Below, piece by piece: positions 34,413-47,385 of a stretch of DNA of 64,000 nt. Under the pieces are notes generated by a model. It worked only from the letters and a program-made list of their open reading frames with translations. It was not told where the DNA came from and did not search any database. This stretch comes from Cinclus cinclus (Eukaryota > Chordata > Aves > Passeriformes > Cinclidae), in the NCBI RefSeq assembly GCF_963662255.1, contig NC_085059.1, positions 11,379,234 to 11,443,233 of the forward strand, read 5' to 3'. Numbering within the stretch: the first letter of the stretch is position 1; every line of letters begins with the position of its first letter. A program made the position numbers and the translations under genes.

Positions 34413-37400
34413 CATTTCTTTAACGTGCTGTGCCTGAAGCAACTGTTTAAACAGCATCAAGCAGCTGAAGGACAAGTTCTGCACCTCCCAGCCAGCCCCA
34501 GGAGTACCTGCAATGGTAACCCAAAAGGGGCATTAATACAGCAGCTCTGGGGAGTACAGAACAAACTTCAATTTGGGTTAATGGCCATTGGTCCTCCAGG
34601 GAAATAAGCCCATTACGCTACATCTTTAGTCTGCTCGGGATTTCACTTCAAAGTATTTATGTCCTACCATGTCCTACTGGCATAAAACAACTCTCTCCTC
34701 CACCAGTTTTATGAGGGTCTTTAAGTACACATAATTTTCAATGTAATTGTGTAGGAAGATGTGCATATTAAATATTGCATTTACTGATGTGTCTTAAGAT
34801 ATGTGATTAATGGCTTCATTTTACCTGTCCTAAAAGGAGAAGAATTTTAATATAAAAAGTTGTGCAATGTTCGCATTCCAGAGGGATTTTTGTGGGCTCA
34901 AATCCAAAACAAACTAATGAACAAATGAACTAGAGAAAATTCTAAAAACACACTCTATGCTACTTTGGTTGAACCAGAAGAAATCCAGCAACCTGGGAAT
35001 TAAATTGATGCAATTTGGTACTTCTTCAGGACATAAATTTTGTTGGAAGTTAACTGCTTCAGTGCTCAAGGGACTTTTCAACTCCAGCCTTCAGTGGAAA
35101 TTGCATTCCAGCTTTTAAATCATATTAAAACCATAAATGGAACAATATAAATATAAAATTTCTTACACTTAATTTAGAACAAGACCTGAGCAGGGTGTAA
35201 ATGACATTGCTTGGGCCGAGCAGAGAAGACTCCTGGGGTCTGCTCTGAAATTCCTGGCTGACTTCAGGAGTGACTTTGGAGCAAGTTGCACAGGTCATCC
35301 TCCTCAAACACCTGTTAACTTAAGTAACGTACCCAAGTGTTGCTTAATCAAGTGCCTACACATCAACTGCTTCAGTTTATGCACCAAAGCTTAAACCCCC
35401 TTTGCCCAGTGTTAAGTCAGGTTGAAAATCTGCTGATCAGCCATAACAGTGCTCTCCTCCATGGCTGTAGTTAGTTTGCAATATTAATTCACTACACAAA
35501 ATATTTAAAACTGAGAGTCTCCATTCTTACTCTATAACCTTTTCTGGCAAATCACTTGTTATCTCAGTTCTCACCGAACTCCAAGACCCTCTCAGTGCAC
35601 GCATGGCAGGAGGTCAGGGTCAGAAGTGCCACGTCTCTGCAGAATTAGGGGCTTGCAATAGGAGATCTCTAACATGCAAGAGGGAGCACTCTGCAGAGAC
35701 TCAATTGCCCACAATCCACCTCTGAAGTCTCAACAACACATCTCAGCCAAACAAACAGCAAGTCTTTGCCCACAGCTTGCATGTACCACGTGAAGCCCTC
35801 TGTGGGACAAGAACATGCAAGATACAGCCATGAAGGAGAACTGCCCACACTGCTCCTGCCACTCAGCATGGCAAGGCAGAAATGAGTTCCCACAGCACCC
35901 TGCTCCACCCATAGCCCCTAGATAAAGCAAGCATCTTCACAGATTTAACCCCCAGATAAGGGGGCAACTTCCCAGTTGTATCCCCAGCCCCTGGTTTCCC
36001 AAGTCTCTGAGTCCACACTGTTGAGTTCTGTTCAGTGTTACCTGGTATTTGGCAGTTCTTAGGGCTTATTTGACCCATGCAGCCTCTCACTATATAAAAA
36101 TCCCCAGGGCTCACCTTAGGTCCTTTGCCTCCAGAAACTGCTCCCTCTGCTCCACTTCCCAAACTTCCCAGCATGGCATATTGTAGTTCTCCAACAAACC
36201 ACTCCAACTTAAGACAAAGTCACAACTAACCTTCTTTTACCTCATTCAATAACTTCTACAAATTATTTCAGTTCTAATATGAGTCCCTGAGATCCCTTGT
36301 ACCCTCCCAGATTTGCAGCTCCCCTTTTTACAAGGAGGCTCATATCTTCTCACTGCCATCTCCCTGATGTTCTCATGGCAGCAGCTCACTCAGTCCCCTC
36401 CACTCCAAGCTTCTCGTTCAACTGAGCACCATCAAGCCAGAGCAACAGCAGCCTAAAGGACCTCTTAAAAAGAAATCTGGAAGGTATAAACCCACTTCAG
36501 GACATAAAAAAAGGAATGCTTATTAGAGTTTTTCTGGTTGTTTTGAGTAACTCTTATGATGGGAAAACATAAAGGATTTTATGCTTTTGGGGGTCTAATA
36601 AGATTTCCCAGATCTCATACAGCAATTTCAAAGTTCAAAATATCTAGTTGGTTTTGAGCCCCTGCTCTATTTATTTATTTAACAAAAAATAAAATAAAGG
36701 AAGATAACAAAACAAGAAACATTAATTGTATGTGAAACTGTGTTTTGCAGCTTCTGGAACTTATCTTGTACCTGTCATTGATCTTACCTGAAGCAAGAGT
36801 GTATTTTTAAAGAAACCCCCAAACTGTATGTTTGCATACGGTTTTATTTGCAGATGTAGCGGAGGATTATTGTGAAAACTTTGAAGAGTACTGGATATTT
36901 CAATGAAGGAGGCTGAAAGAGTTTTTCAGAATCATTGTTGTGTTAACACACAGGAATAAAAAAATTAAAATTTTGACCATAATGTCTGTATTACTATGTC
37001 ATGGAAATATGAGCTGTAGCATGCATCAGTGCCTGAATCATTGAAGTATCTGAAATGCATCTCATGACTTTGATACATTCCATAAAAAATACTGTGGAGT
37101 TTTATCTAAAGATTTTTATCTGTTTAACCTTGCCTATCTTCTCTCCCAACAGAGAAAATTATTTATTTACAGATGAAATCTCTGAAGTCTGATTGATTCA
37201 AACTATAAAAAGTAAACTTAAAATATAAAACAAAGCATTCCTAAACTTATTCAAACTTCTGGCCTTTGGGAAGTACCAACGGCAAGTCTGTGACCCACTT
37301 GGCAATCCTTCAACCTCCCTTTGCCTAATGAACTTCACCACTGCAACAGGGAAAAAGAAAGCAAAAAGCTATATGTTTTACTAGCCTTAAAAACTCATCA

Positions 37401-37770
37401 ATTTTTTCCCTTTAATTACTTTCTCTTAGCACTCCAATGGGTGAAGGATACCAGCATGCTGCAGCATCTGGGATATTCATGCTCTGTTTTCTGAAGAGAA
37501 AGAGTAAATGGAAGTAAGTGTTGACATTGCATAAGAAATGAGGTGTTTCTCTAATGGGTTATTACACAGGAACAAATGAAAGGTAAACTTTGCTGTGTGA
37601 AAGTCTTCTGTCAGCAATAAGGTACAGAGAAGGAAAATGCTCAGGTTTAATATTAAAAAAATACTGTCTTGATGCTATTTGTAAAACCCATGCTATTTGT
37701 AATAGCCCATATTGCTATAAAGGCAACTGTGCATTTCAGCCTTCCCCATTTTCCTTCTTCCAATTCCCAC
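34413..37770. other. Mostly unique non-coding DNA
   Basis: No recognised gene. 35570-36210 is richer in G+C than its surroundings and includes TATATAAA on the plus strand at about 36092. A candidate tiny terminal exon at 36854-36906 is discussed in findings. Confidence 0.4.
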
Positions 37771-37787
37771 TTTTTTTTTTTTTTTTT
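37771..37787. repeat. T17 homopolymer
   Basis: Seventeen consecutive T residues within a T-rich, C-rich stretch. It would read as a poly(A) on the minus strand, but no retrocopied sequence is recognisable beside it. Confidence 0.9.
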
Positions 37788-39012
37788 GGAGGGGATATCC
37801 CCTTTAATCTTTTCCTGAAGAACTTTTGTCTCACCAAAAAGCCATAGAGCAACTCAATGATGGAAAACCCCCTGTGTGGCAAATGAGTGGTTTAGGTCAC
37901 TTGCAGAAGCACTCCCAGGGGTACTAGTAAAAGTAGGGTTTGTATAAATTTGTCACCTATTCCCTGCCCAGGGCCCTTCCCTAATACTGCTCTGAGGACT
38001 TCCTGTCATTGACAAATGGGAAGTCATTTTGTCTCCTGCTCTAGAAAAATCCCAGTAAGAAAACAAGGTAGAAGGAGGGATTTGTTCCCTCTCTCTGAGC
38101 TGCATTTGAGGATTGAAGGCTCTGACCAAACTTCCCCATTGTAAAGGGGCACAGAGTAAGATGAACATCTGGGTAAAAGAAGAGGAGAACTGACAATAAG
38201 TCTTGACCACGCTCACTTCAATACATAAAAATGTTTCTGTGTATATTTTGGATGTGTCAATTGCCTTCCTCTTTTTCCTTCCTACTTCCATTTGGAACAG
38301 AGAGGAAAAATGATCAAAATGTCCTCATTCTTCTTGTGCTGTTTCACGTCTGGAAGCATACATAATCCTGGGGGAAAAGCACTTCACCTTGTCACATCTG
38401 CAGTGAGACAACTTGAGACAACACCTGGTGACCCTGGGAGCTCCTGAGTGACACTCAAACCCCTACCAAAATCCTTGGAACAGGGCCCCTTCCCCTTCAG
38501 TCAGAGGAGGGGAACCACATCCTCTTCAACCCAATTTACTTCCAGACAATATCTATAGTCATTACCAAACTTAAAGAAAAGTGGCACTGATTTTGCGATT
38601 GCAAACACACTTAACATTTTATCCTTGCTCTTTTTTTATCCTGTCCCTTCCAATAGTCATTAAATTTATTAAGTGGCTTCTGTAAGTGACTCCTCTCACT
38701 TCTAAAAAAAAACCAGATTGTCAGCACAGAAAATATATCTAGGTTCAGTCCCTCTTTTCTTATCTTTTCTGACAAACCATTCTCCTTCACAGTTTTATCT
38801 ATATAATTGATGACCCACACATGACGTAATTTCCAGCCCTCTCTAGCAACCTTCTAAACAGTGCACCAATCATTCCAGGATCCCACTCAATGCTGCTGCT
38901 CCAGCTGGCCATTATAAAATGATGGTTTTTTTAATTTAGTCTATACAGAACTACAGTGGAATAACCAAGAACAGAGGCTTAACTAAGATTTCAGACAAAG
39001 TATGCCAAATGC

Positions 39013-39070
39013 AAAAAACAAACAAAAAAAACAAACAAAAAAAAAAGAGAGAAAAAGGAAAAATAAAACC
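39013..39070. repeat. A-rich low-complexity tract
   Basis: Runs of A broken by single C or G residues (AAACAAAC-type units, then AAAGAGAGAAAAAGG). No element recognised beside it. Confidence 0.8.
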
Positions 39071-40144
39071 CCCTAAAGTTAATGGAATTATCTGCATTTA
39101 TTGTTTGTGCACACAAAGGCACAGCTCAGCCCTTTGTGCAGGTGAAGGGAATTCAGGACTAGAAGACACACTAATAGATGGAGAAAAAGGATGCTGCTCT
39201 GGCTTTCCCTTCCCTTCCTCTTAATGTCTGGAAGACATTGTATTTATTGGTTTTCTGTTAGGAAATCAGGAGCTGTGTCTAAGGAAGAAATCCCTTCCAT
39301 CGCTTCTCCTGATGGTGGTGTGTGGCAGAAAAATGAACAGCATCAATCCTTCCAGGAGCAGAAGAGTACAGCTGCAGATACAAAGTAGCTTCTGCATAAC
39401 AGAAATCATCATTATAGGGTTGGCAAGCATGAAAAAGTGCCTTTATGAGGCCTGAGACAAATTACAAGATCTCTATTAATTGTGGGGAGAATAGAGACAA
39501 AGCCTCTCTCTACAACTACAGGAAAAATAAAAGGGCACAAATACATGTAGAGAGAGGAAAAACACAATGACACAGTCCTATATGGTAGAAATGCCAGAGC
39601 CAGTCCCTAATTCAGCTTGCTTTATGAACTCATTTTAACTCAGAGTTTCAGCCTGAGTTTCTGATGTTCAGGCTAGCAAAACTCACTTTCACCCCAAAAA
39701 ATCCCTGAGGAGTAACACTTGACTGCATAGAGCTTTCCCTTCCTATTCCATTTAGCTTATTTTATTAGGAATATTTTTCTGCTGTGGTAGGCAGGATCCT
39801 GGAAAAAGGAGATAAATTCTTTTAATTATTGTGTCTCCTGTAGCTCAGCAGCAAGCTGTGGTGGGGCAGCATGACAACCTGCAGACATGAAGGCATCTGC
39901 CTGGAACAGCACAGAGGAGCCTCTGTCACTGCCTAAAGCTCCCAGAGACAAAGACTCAGAGCAGCCTGCGGAAGAAAACCTGCTTTTGTAGGGGAGGTCC
40001 TTGCTCTGCTCCTGAATGATGTGAAATTTTATATTTAGTATAGAAATTTTATATTTATTTTCCCAGACTCTGCTGTGTCCTCCAACTTTATCTTATAGGA
40101 CCTGGAAAACCTATTGTTCCCTTCAGGCTACCCACAACATCCTG

Positions 40145-40161
40145 AAAAAAAAAAAAAAAAA
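40145..40161. repeat. A17 homopolymer
   Basis: Seventeen A residues followed by GG and a further A run. Neighbouring sequence shows no retrotransposed gene. Confidence 0.85.
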
Positions 40162-42804
40162 GGAAAAATCCCCACAAGATGAAAATCAACATACACCCTC
40201 TTTTCTGTAGATATTTTGTTGGAATTGAACCCTGAAGAAAAAAACATATGACCACAGCTCAGCATAGCAGAGCCACCTGACTTATTTCTGACTTAAAATG
40301 GAAAATCTATTCTTCTTTGATTTTAAAAGTCCTTTTATTTTTAAAAGTGATGTATCAAATATGCATGAATGGGCACGTCTTTTCCATTGAGTGATTCCAA
40401 CAAGAGGGTTTGGCTCAGATCCCGCCACCCTGCTTGTTAGACCTCAAAAGCAAGCTTTGAAACACAGGCAGAAGTTCCACAGAAGGAGCTGGAGAAAGAG
40501 ACTAGGAGAGTGTCATGAAGTATAATGGTCAGAAAAGGTAACAATCAGAGAGACAAATTAATTTTCATGAACTTCCTTCCCCTCCTGCAGAAAAGTCCTG
40601 ATTGAGGAGCATTTTCCCTGATCACAACAGAAAACCTCTGGTGAATGAGCTTGTTAACTGGGTACCACACTGTGACCAGATTTGCCACATACTAGTTTTT
40701 AATAGGCAGTTGCTGACTATTTGCAAATAATCAGTTATCTCAAAGCATGAGAAGAGAGTTGGCTGTCCATATTTTTCTACTTTTAAATGAGAAGGAAAAT
40801 ATATTGCCCTTTTTTCCTTTGCCACAGCATTCAGAATCACCAGCTGTGTGCCTGTTCCCTCCTCACCTCTTGCTCTGCAAACATCACTCCAGTGTGGATC
40901 TTCTTAGTGCCCCTGACCTACCTTAGTTGACCATCACAAGCAGGGAGGGAGGGAATCACTCAGAATTCCATTCAAGCCTCTTCCCTCTTACCAAGCCACA
41001 GTATTTCATCACACTTGGTCCAGCACAGATTTGAAGAAAACCCCTCATGTTATCTCCAGGTATCAGCTGGACATTTTAGGACATGAAGATTTTTTGTTGT
41101 TTAATTTGATGACATACATAGAACAAGTGCATGAACACTTGCCTAACAATTTAAATGCAGGAATTTTGTTTCTTTGCAATTTTTCAATCTGTTTAACTAT
41201 TTTATAAATTTATTTCCAAATTGCCCTTTCAAGCCTTGCAGCAAAATGTGCATAATTGCGATGGATTTTTTCCTTCCCTTGCCTTTGTCAACAAATGCCT
41301 AATCAATTCTAGTAAAGTAAAAAATCCAAACCACCAGAAACAGGCTAACAAGTCCTTCCAGCTATTTATCTAATTTGTATTGACATGAAAACTCATTAAT
41401 TCAATCTAAAAGAATAAGTAAGAGTCAGGATGTCTTGTTGGACATCAAAAGAAGACTTTTAGAGTGCTGGTCACATAAAAAAGCTGTTTGAGGATCTGGT
41501 GGCAAATTTCAGCTTTGTCGTGGTAAATATGATCATGATAAATGTGTTTGAAGAAGATAAAGCACGAGAGACTAAAATGATATGGTAAGAGTAGCTTTCC
41601 TGATGTTTATATGTTTATGTAACTGGATGCTTGGGACACTGATATTTATCTGAGGAGCTTAAATTACTGTGCACTCTAACTCATCTTTGAGCTCAGTTTA
41701 ATAGCAACCTCAGCTGTGCATTTTATGTGTGTAGACCAACAGAGATCCTTCCTTCCCATCAAAACACAGGAAACAGGTAAGTGCATGAGTATTAAATCCA
41801 CCCTGGCTTGAATTTCACCACCTAGAGCCACAAATGAAGCCCATCAGAGATGCTCAGCAGTGCTAAAGATCACACCCCTTTTCAAGCAGTGCTACTTTTG
41901 GCTGTGATGCTGAGCACTGTTTGACTTTTCCATGCCCAAATTTACCCATGTGTAAAACCTGCATGATAAAATGAAGGTGTTTGGAAATTAATTAATACTG
42001 GTAGAGCCCTGAGAATCTTGAGAGGAAAGGGCTTCAGGAATTTGTAATAGGATCATTAAGTGAAATGCCAGCAGAGATATTAAAAGCAGGGTCAAATTTT
42101 TCAAGCTATGAGGGAAAGTCAAAGAGGAAGGGCAGAGAGATGAAGACCCTAGAAGAGCATGAAAGTGGAGAAGAGACAATGAAACAACCTGCCAGACACC
42201 AGGAGCAGAGACAGAACAAGAGTCTGAATTACTAACTCTAATTAGCAACTTAATAAAGAGACAAGTCCTTAAAAACGAAATGCTTACACTACATTATGAG
42301 GGAACTTGAGAGACTTTGGTCACCTAAACAGAAAACAAATTGTAAGAGAGCAGTGGAGAGGCAGATTTTCCCCAAGCTGGAGAGGGGGTCAGCAGGCACA
42401 GGGGCAGATGGCAGAGCCAGTGGGACCCTCCCAGCAGAACAGGCTTCATGTTTCAGTCACTTTCTCTTGGGAACTTCTACCTCCTGAACAAATCAAATTC
42501 ATGTCCATGGCCTTCCACTGATTATAGGTTCATGTATATCCCAGCAGCCTAGTAGCCAGTAGCTCATTATTCTTTTCATCTCTTCCTCTGAAATTTCTGG
42601 AAACAGGTCTGGAGAGATTTTCATGGGACTCTGCTTAGAGCAGCCTCTGGCAGTTTCTTTTACATGTTTCATTGATTTGTGATGTTAGAGAGGGTGTGCT
42701 GATTCCATCTGTTTCCTTGGTACAAACAAAAATGAGAACTAAGAATTCATATTAAATCTTTATCATACCTGTTTCAGTGTTCAAAAGGCAAAACTAATGG
42801 TGAA

Positions 42805-43027
42805 GGAGAGGAGAGGAGAGGAGAGGAGAGGAGAGGAGAGGAGAGGAGAGGAGAGGAGAGGAGAGGAGAGGAGAGGAGAGGAGAGGAGAGGAGAGGAGAG
42901 GAGAGGAGAGGAGAGGAGAGGAGAGGAGAGGAGAGGAGAGGAGAGGAGAGGAGAGGAGAGGAGAGGAGAGGAGAGGAGAGGAGAGGAGAGGAGAGGAGAG
43001 GAGAGGAGAGGAGAGGAGAGGAGAGGA
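42805..43027. repeat. (GGAGA)n pentamer microsatellite, about 44 copies
   Basis: 223 bp of GGAGA units with no interruption that I could find by reading each line. It is purine-only on the plus strand. The open frames here (GEERR repeat on plus, SSPLL repeat on minus) are artefacts. Perfect purity suggests recent expansion, or an assembly choice of length. Confidence 0.98.
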
Positions 43028-43818
43028 TTGCAAAGACAATCCTAAACTGAACTTCACTGTTAGTCTGTGGAAGAAAAGAGATGGGAAGACAGAAACAAGA
43101 ACAGTCTACACTGTGACACTTCTAAATGAAAAGAACAAAACAAAGATGACATCTCGTCTGGCTTGAAAGGGTCTCCTTAAAAGCTGTGTTTGTTTTCATA
43201 AAGACTGAGAGTACATGTATGCATGAACACACACCCACTTACATGGTAAATGAAGCAACTCTATTGGAAACCTTTGAGCAGGGATTTTCACAGTAATAGC
43301 TCTGAATCCAGCACTCAGACATCAAAGGGAGATAATGGAGCCCAGCAGCACCTCCAGAGATAAATGATTTCCACAGAGCCAGAAGGAAGAGATACTCCTC
43401 AGCAGCCACAGGACTCTCCTCATACACATCATGTCCATAGGATTTTCCTGGCCACACAAAACTAATTTCACAAGTTTGATAATTGCCCTTACAAGAGATA
43501 TTGCTGCAAAACTGCAACTGCTAAATAGGATAAGTAGCATATTTTTAAAGCAAGAAATCAATAGATCTTTGTTTTCCTCCAGTAACTTTCTTGATGCCTA
43601 GTAATTTTTAATGGCCTTTTGGTCAATATCCTTACAGAGAAAACATATTACCTAAAACAACATTAGGGGCATTTGTCACTAAGTTATTTTCCAGTAGGGA
43701 CTGACTGTCCTTACCCAGTTCCCCGAAAATCACAACAGCCAGGAAACATCACATACTGGTAATATTCCCTCCTAAAGCAACACACTTCAAGAAGGATATG
43801 GAAGGATTCACAGCTCAA
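43028..43818. other. Unique non-coding DNA
   Basis: No gene or repeat family recognised. Overlapping minus frames at 43239-43561 have no known domain. Confidence 0.45.
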
Positions 43819-43943
43819 TGAATCAAAAAATGGATTGGGTTGGAAGGGACATTAAAGCTCATCTCATTTCAACCCCCTCTCATGGACAGGGACACCTTCT
43901 AATACACTAGGTTGCCCCAAGCCGTATCCAACCTGGCCTTGAG
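43819..43943 (-). mobile_element. Short CR1 LINE 3' fragment
   Basis: The plus strand reads TGAATCAAAAAATGGATTGG, TTGGAAGGGACATTAAAGCT, CCCCTCTCATGGACAGGGAC and CAACCTGGCCTTGAG, the reverse complement of the CR1 3' end. The terminal octamer is partly eroded. Confidence 0.88.
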
Positions 43944-46900
43944 AAGAAACTACAAGAAACATCCAAAGACTACAGGAAGGACTCAGAATGTACCCAGTGG
44001 CAGAAAAATAAAGCACATCTTTATTTCTGAGTAAAACTTCTAGATCTGAGCTCACTGGGTGGGCCTAAGGCCAGCACAGAATAGTAGCAAACACACAGAG
44101 GATTGTTTGGTATTAGGGAACATTTGACATTATGGAAAAGGTATAATGACAATTTAGTGTCGGAACATGGACAAATTCCACCTCAAAATAAAACCTACAG
44201 CTCCCTATCACTGATTAATATTTGCAGCCCAAGACGGGTGTTTCACTTTTTGCAACTTAAGGATTTTAAGCTTCAAGGATGCAGAGAAGAATTTTCTTCT
44301 CTCTGCACAACTTGACACTGTGCTGATTCTCTTCTGCTCAGCACAAGCAAGCAAAGCTCTCCAGGGAGTTCTGCATCCATCAGACAGGTATTTTGGCATC
44401 ATTCTGACAGAACAGACAATATGTATCATACTTGGCTTTTTGTCCTTGGGAAGCTGGCAAGAGTTAAAGTTACTTGCTCATTTTTCAAGAACTGAAATAA
44501 TTGGGTCATTAAAGTATTGTACTGGGTTGTTCATGGAAATATACCAAGGTTTCATTTAGATGATCTAATGGCTGCCTCAGAAAACAATTAGAAGTAATTT
44601 CTGTCTTCCTTCTAATGCAAAAATTGATCTGTTCCCATGCAGCAGCCAACAAAGCAGAGAATGGCAGAAAATTACTTATGATGGAAAAACAGGACACTAA
44701 TTCTAAATAAAACCTTGTCTTTCATGAGTCAAAGATCATATAGCCACATCTGAGCATGTACTGAGAGCTTTCTTGGGGAATTCAGCTGGCTGTACCCACT
44801 TCTTTGCTGAACTGCATTAAGATGTTGACATCATCATATTTCTAATGATAACACAAATCTTCCCCCATGTGGATATCAAATATCCATATGGTCAATTACC
44901 TATGTCCAATGCTGACTCAGCATTATTAAAACTTGCAATACAAATATGTATTTTAAATTCCTGCGTGCATTCAAATTAAAAGTGGTTAATATATTTTTAT
45001 TTTGTATTGTGGTGAACTTAACAGGTTTTTTTAAGAAACCCTGGAGGAAAGGTGACTTTTGGAGATACACACACAAAAAAAGACAATTCGCTAAAATTGG
45101 AGAAAGAATGAACCCCATGAAGCAGCAAGTTTATGGTTATAGGCATGTATAAAAATGAAAATTATTTTTCATAAAAGTACATGTTGTAGATTAATTGGCA
45201 TACAAATGTTTTTGTTTAGGACTCATGACTTCTATTAGTATTAATTACTTTGGTTGGCAGCTTAAAATGTATAGTGGCCTTAAAGCAAGGGCAATACCTA
45301 TTAAGTTTAATTACTTTCTCCTTCAGCCTAAGCAATAAAAAAGTATGGTTGGGATCTGGTTATTAACTGAGCATGGCATCCAAATGAAGACACAGTGCAG
45401 AATAATTGTGTTTGCTGGGCCACAAGCTGGTGGTTCTCATTGGTCTCTCCTGTTCCAGGGATGAGATGGGAAAACAGCAAAGATTTTCTTCCCTTGACTT
45501 ACTTTGGACAAAATCTCACCCTCAGTCACATTTAAGCCCTCATCACTTGCAGCAGAAAGCCCTTGAGTCAAAGGACAAACAAGCAGCTCCCTTCCCTGCT
45601 CAGAGAGCAGCTGCCACAAGCCATGGCTCCAAGTATTCTAAGGACATACCATCTATATTTTTGTCTGATTTTTAAAGAAAAGAGGTATCTGCCCAGAAAA
45701 CAGCATGCTACGTGTTTTTCAGAAGAAAAATTACGTTTTTGCTTGTTTTGAATAATTTCTACAAGGATTTTTTGTGGAACTACTGAAATTCTCTCTGTTT
45801 ATGTGCCTTAGCTGTTGGAAATGTGATATTTCTATGGGTGCATGCCTGTGTGTCTATATCCATAGTTTTGAGACCAAAGTTTACAATTAACTTCTAAATT
45901 CCTCAGGAGCTTAGTCACCTTACTAATGCAAGATCACAATTTGACATGTAAAAGAACTTGTTTTAAAAGTTAACAAAATAATAAGTGACAGTGATTTCTA
46001 CATGACCAAGATAGTCTGCACAGTCCTGCCACTCCTTCTCTTACTTAAACTCTCTGCACAGATTTCAAAGTCATTCCTATCATAACTGTTTCCAAAACTG
46101 CTCTCTCTGCCATGCCAAGCATTTTATAGATGCACTGCTACCTTTCTCACTTTTCATCCCAGAATAAATATAATCTGTTCATATTTTATTATTGGATCCA
46201 GTAAAGTTTCTGTGTTCAATCCAGCCTGTATTCCTGTCTAGCAGTGATCCTAAGTCATCCTTGACACAGTTACTGAGAGAGATATAGTAAAACATTTTTT
46301 CTCAAGTATTCAGAAAAGAATATAAAAGGATTTTCAAATATTGCAGGTTTTCCACTAGGGATATTAGTTTTTCAAAAATCAAGCACATAACACAGCATAT
46401 AAAAATACATCTGATACTATTTGTCTAATCTTCCCACGCAGATTTAACAATTTGCATGACATTTGTAAACCAACATGTGTTAATAAACACCAAAATGTCT
46501 AACTGCCCATTTGTATTCAGTTCCTCAGAACAGCAATTAAAGTAATATTAGTACGAGTCTAAAATAGGAAAGAAGTTCCAACTTGACTTTTATGAGTGGT
46601 TTTTGATCCTTTGAAGCATCAGGCACATGCTAAATTCACAAAATTAGGTAAGATCTGACCTCAATTTTATAGTCAGTGAATACATAAGTGTGAGTCCTAC
46701 TTACAAGGACCCATATTAATTATTTACATCAATAAAAAAAATCACACAGAACAAAACCATACCATTCACCCTGGACAGAAAGACTATCATCACTAGCCTA
46801 AATCTCAGATTAATGGGAAAATCACCAGTGCTGCAGCATTAGATACCCAGAGGAGGCAAGCACAACTTTGGTCAGGGAGCAGAGGGAGAAGTAAAAAAGC

Positions 46901-47197
46901 CTCAGCTCTCAGCAGCCTCCTGAAAAACAATGAAGTTATTTAGGATGGACAAGGTTTTCCAGCATAATAGAAGTAAAGTTCATCCTTGTGTGGCTTCCAG
47001 GGGTGAAGCAAATGAGGTTAAGAAAGCAAATCATCCAGTGACAAGAAGGCAGAAATATTTCTTGTGCTTTTTGATGTAGGACAAAAATACTGCACTGAGA
47101 GAATTTCTCCCTGTACTCAGGAAACCTTTCCCCTATTTCTGTCTCTTTCTTTTATGTGTTAATCAAATAAGAACTGATGCAGAAAGCCAAAAATTTA
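43944..47197. other. Unique AT-rich non-coding DNA
   Basis: No gene, RNA or repeat family recognised in about 3.25 kb. Open frames are all under 95 codons with no known motif. Confidence 0.45.
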
Positions 47198-47385
47198 TGG
47201 TGATGAGGCCCTGGTGCAGGCTACCCAGAGGAGCTGTGGATATCTCATCCCTGGAAATGTTCCAGGCCAGATTGAAGGGAGCTTGGAGCAACCTGGTCAT
47301 GGGTGTCCCTGCCCAGGGCACGGAGTTGGAACTGGATAATTTTTAAGGTTCCTCCCAACCTAAACCATTCTATCATTTTGTGATT
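47198..47385 (+). mobile_element. CR1 LINE 3' fragment
   Basis: Sense-orientation CR1 tail: TGATGAGGCCCTGGTGCAGG, CTACCCAGAGGAGCTGTGG, GGAAATGTTCCAGGCC, GCTTGGAGCAACCTGGTCAT and GGTTCCTCCCAACCTAAACC, ending ATTCTATCATTTTGTGAT, a variant of the terminal octamer repeat. Confidence 0.9.

Larger units (their letters stand above)
37788..42804. other. Unique AT-rich non-coding DNA
   Basis: No gene or repeat family recognised, apart from low-complexity A-rich patches (about 39013-39070 and 40145-40161). A faint MIR-like trace occurs near 41905-41990 (AAATTTACCCATGTGTAAAA). The 112-codon minus frame at 37953-38291 has no known motif. 41085-41420 is flagged as a candidate conserved element. Confidence 0.4.

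Noticed and set aside
34119..34607. 162-codon plus frame
   Set aside because: Most of it is the antisense of a CR1 3' fragment, continuing into unique flank by chance.
37771..37787. T17 run considered as the poly(A) tail of a minus-strand retropseudogene
   Set aside because: Flanking sequence gives no recognisable gene copy and no target duplication was found.
42794..43057. Frames with SSPLL and GEERR repeats
   Set aside because: They are produced by the perfect GGAGA array.
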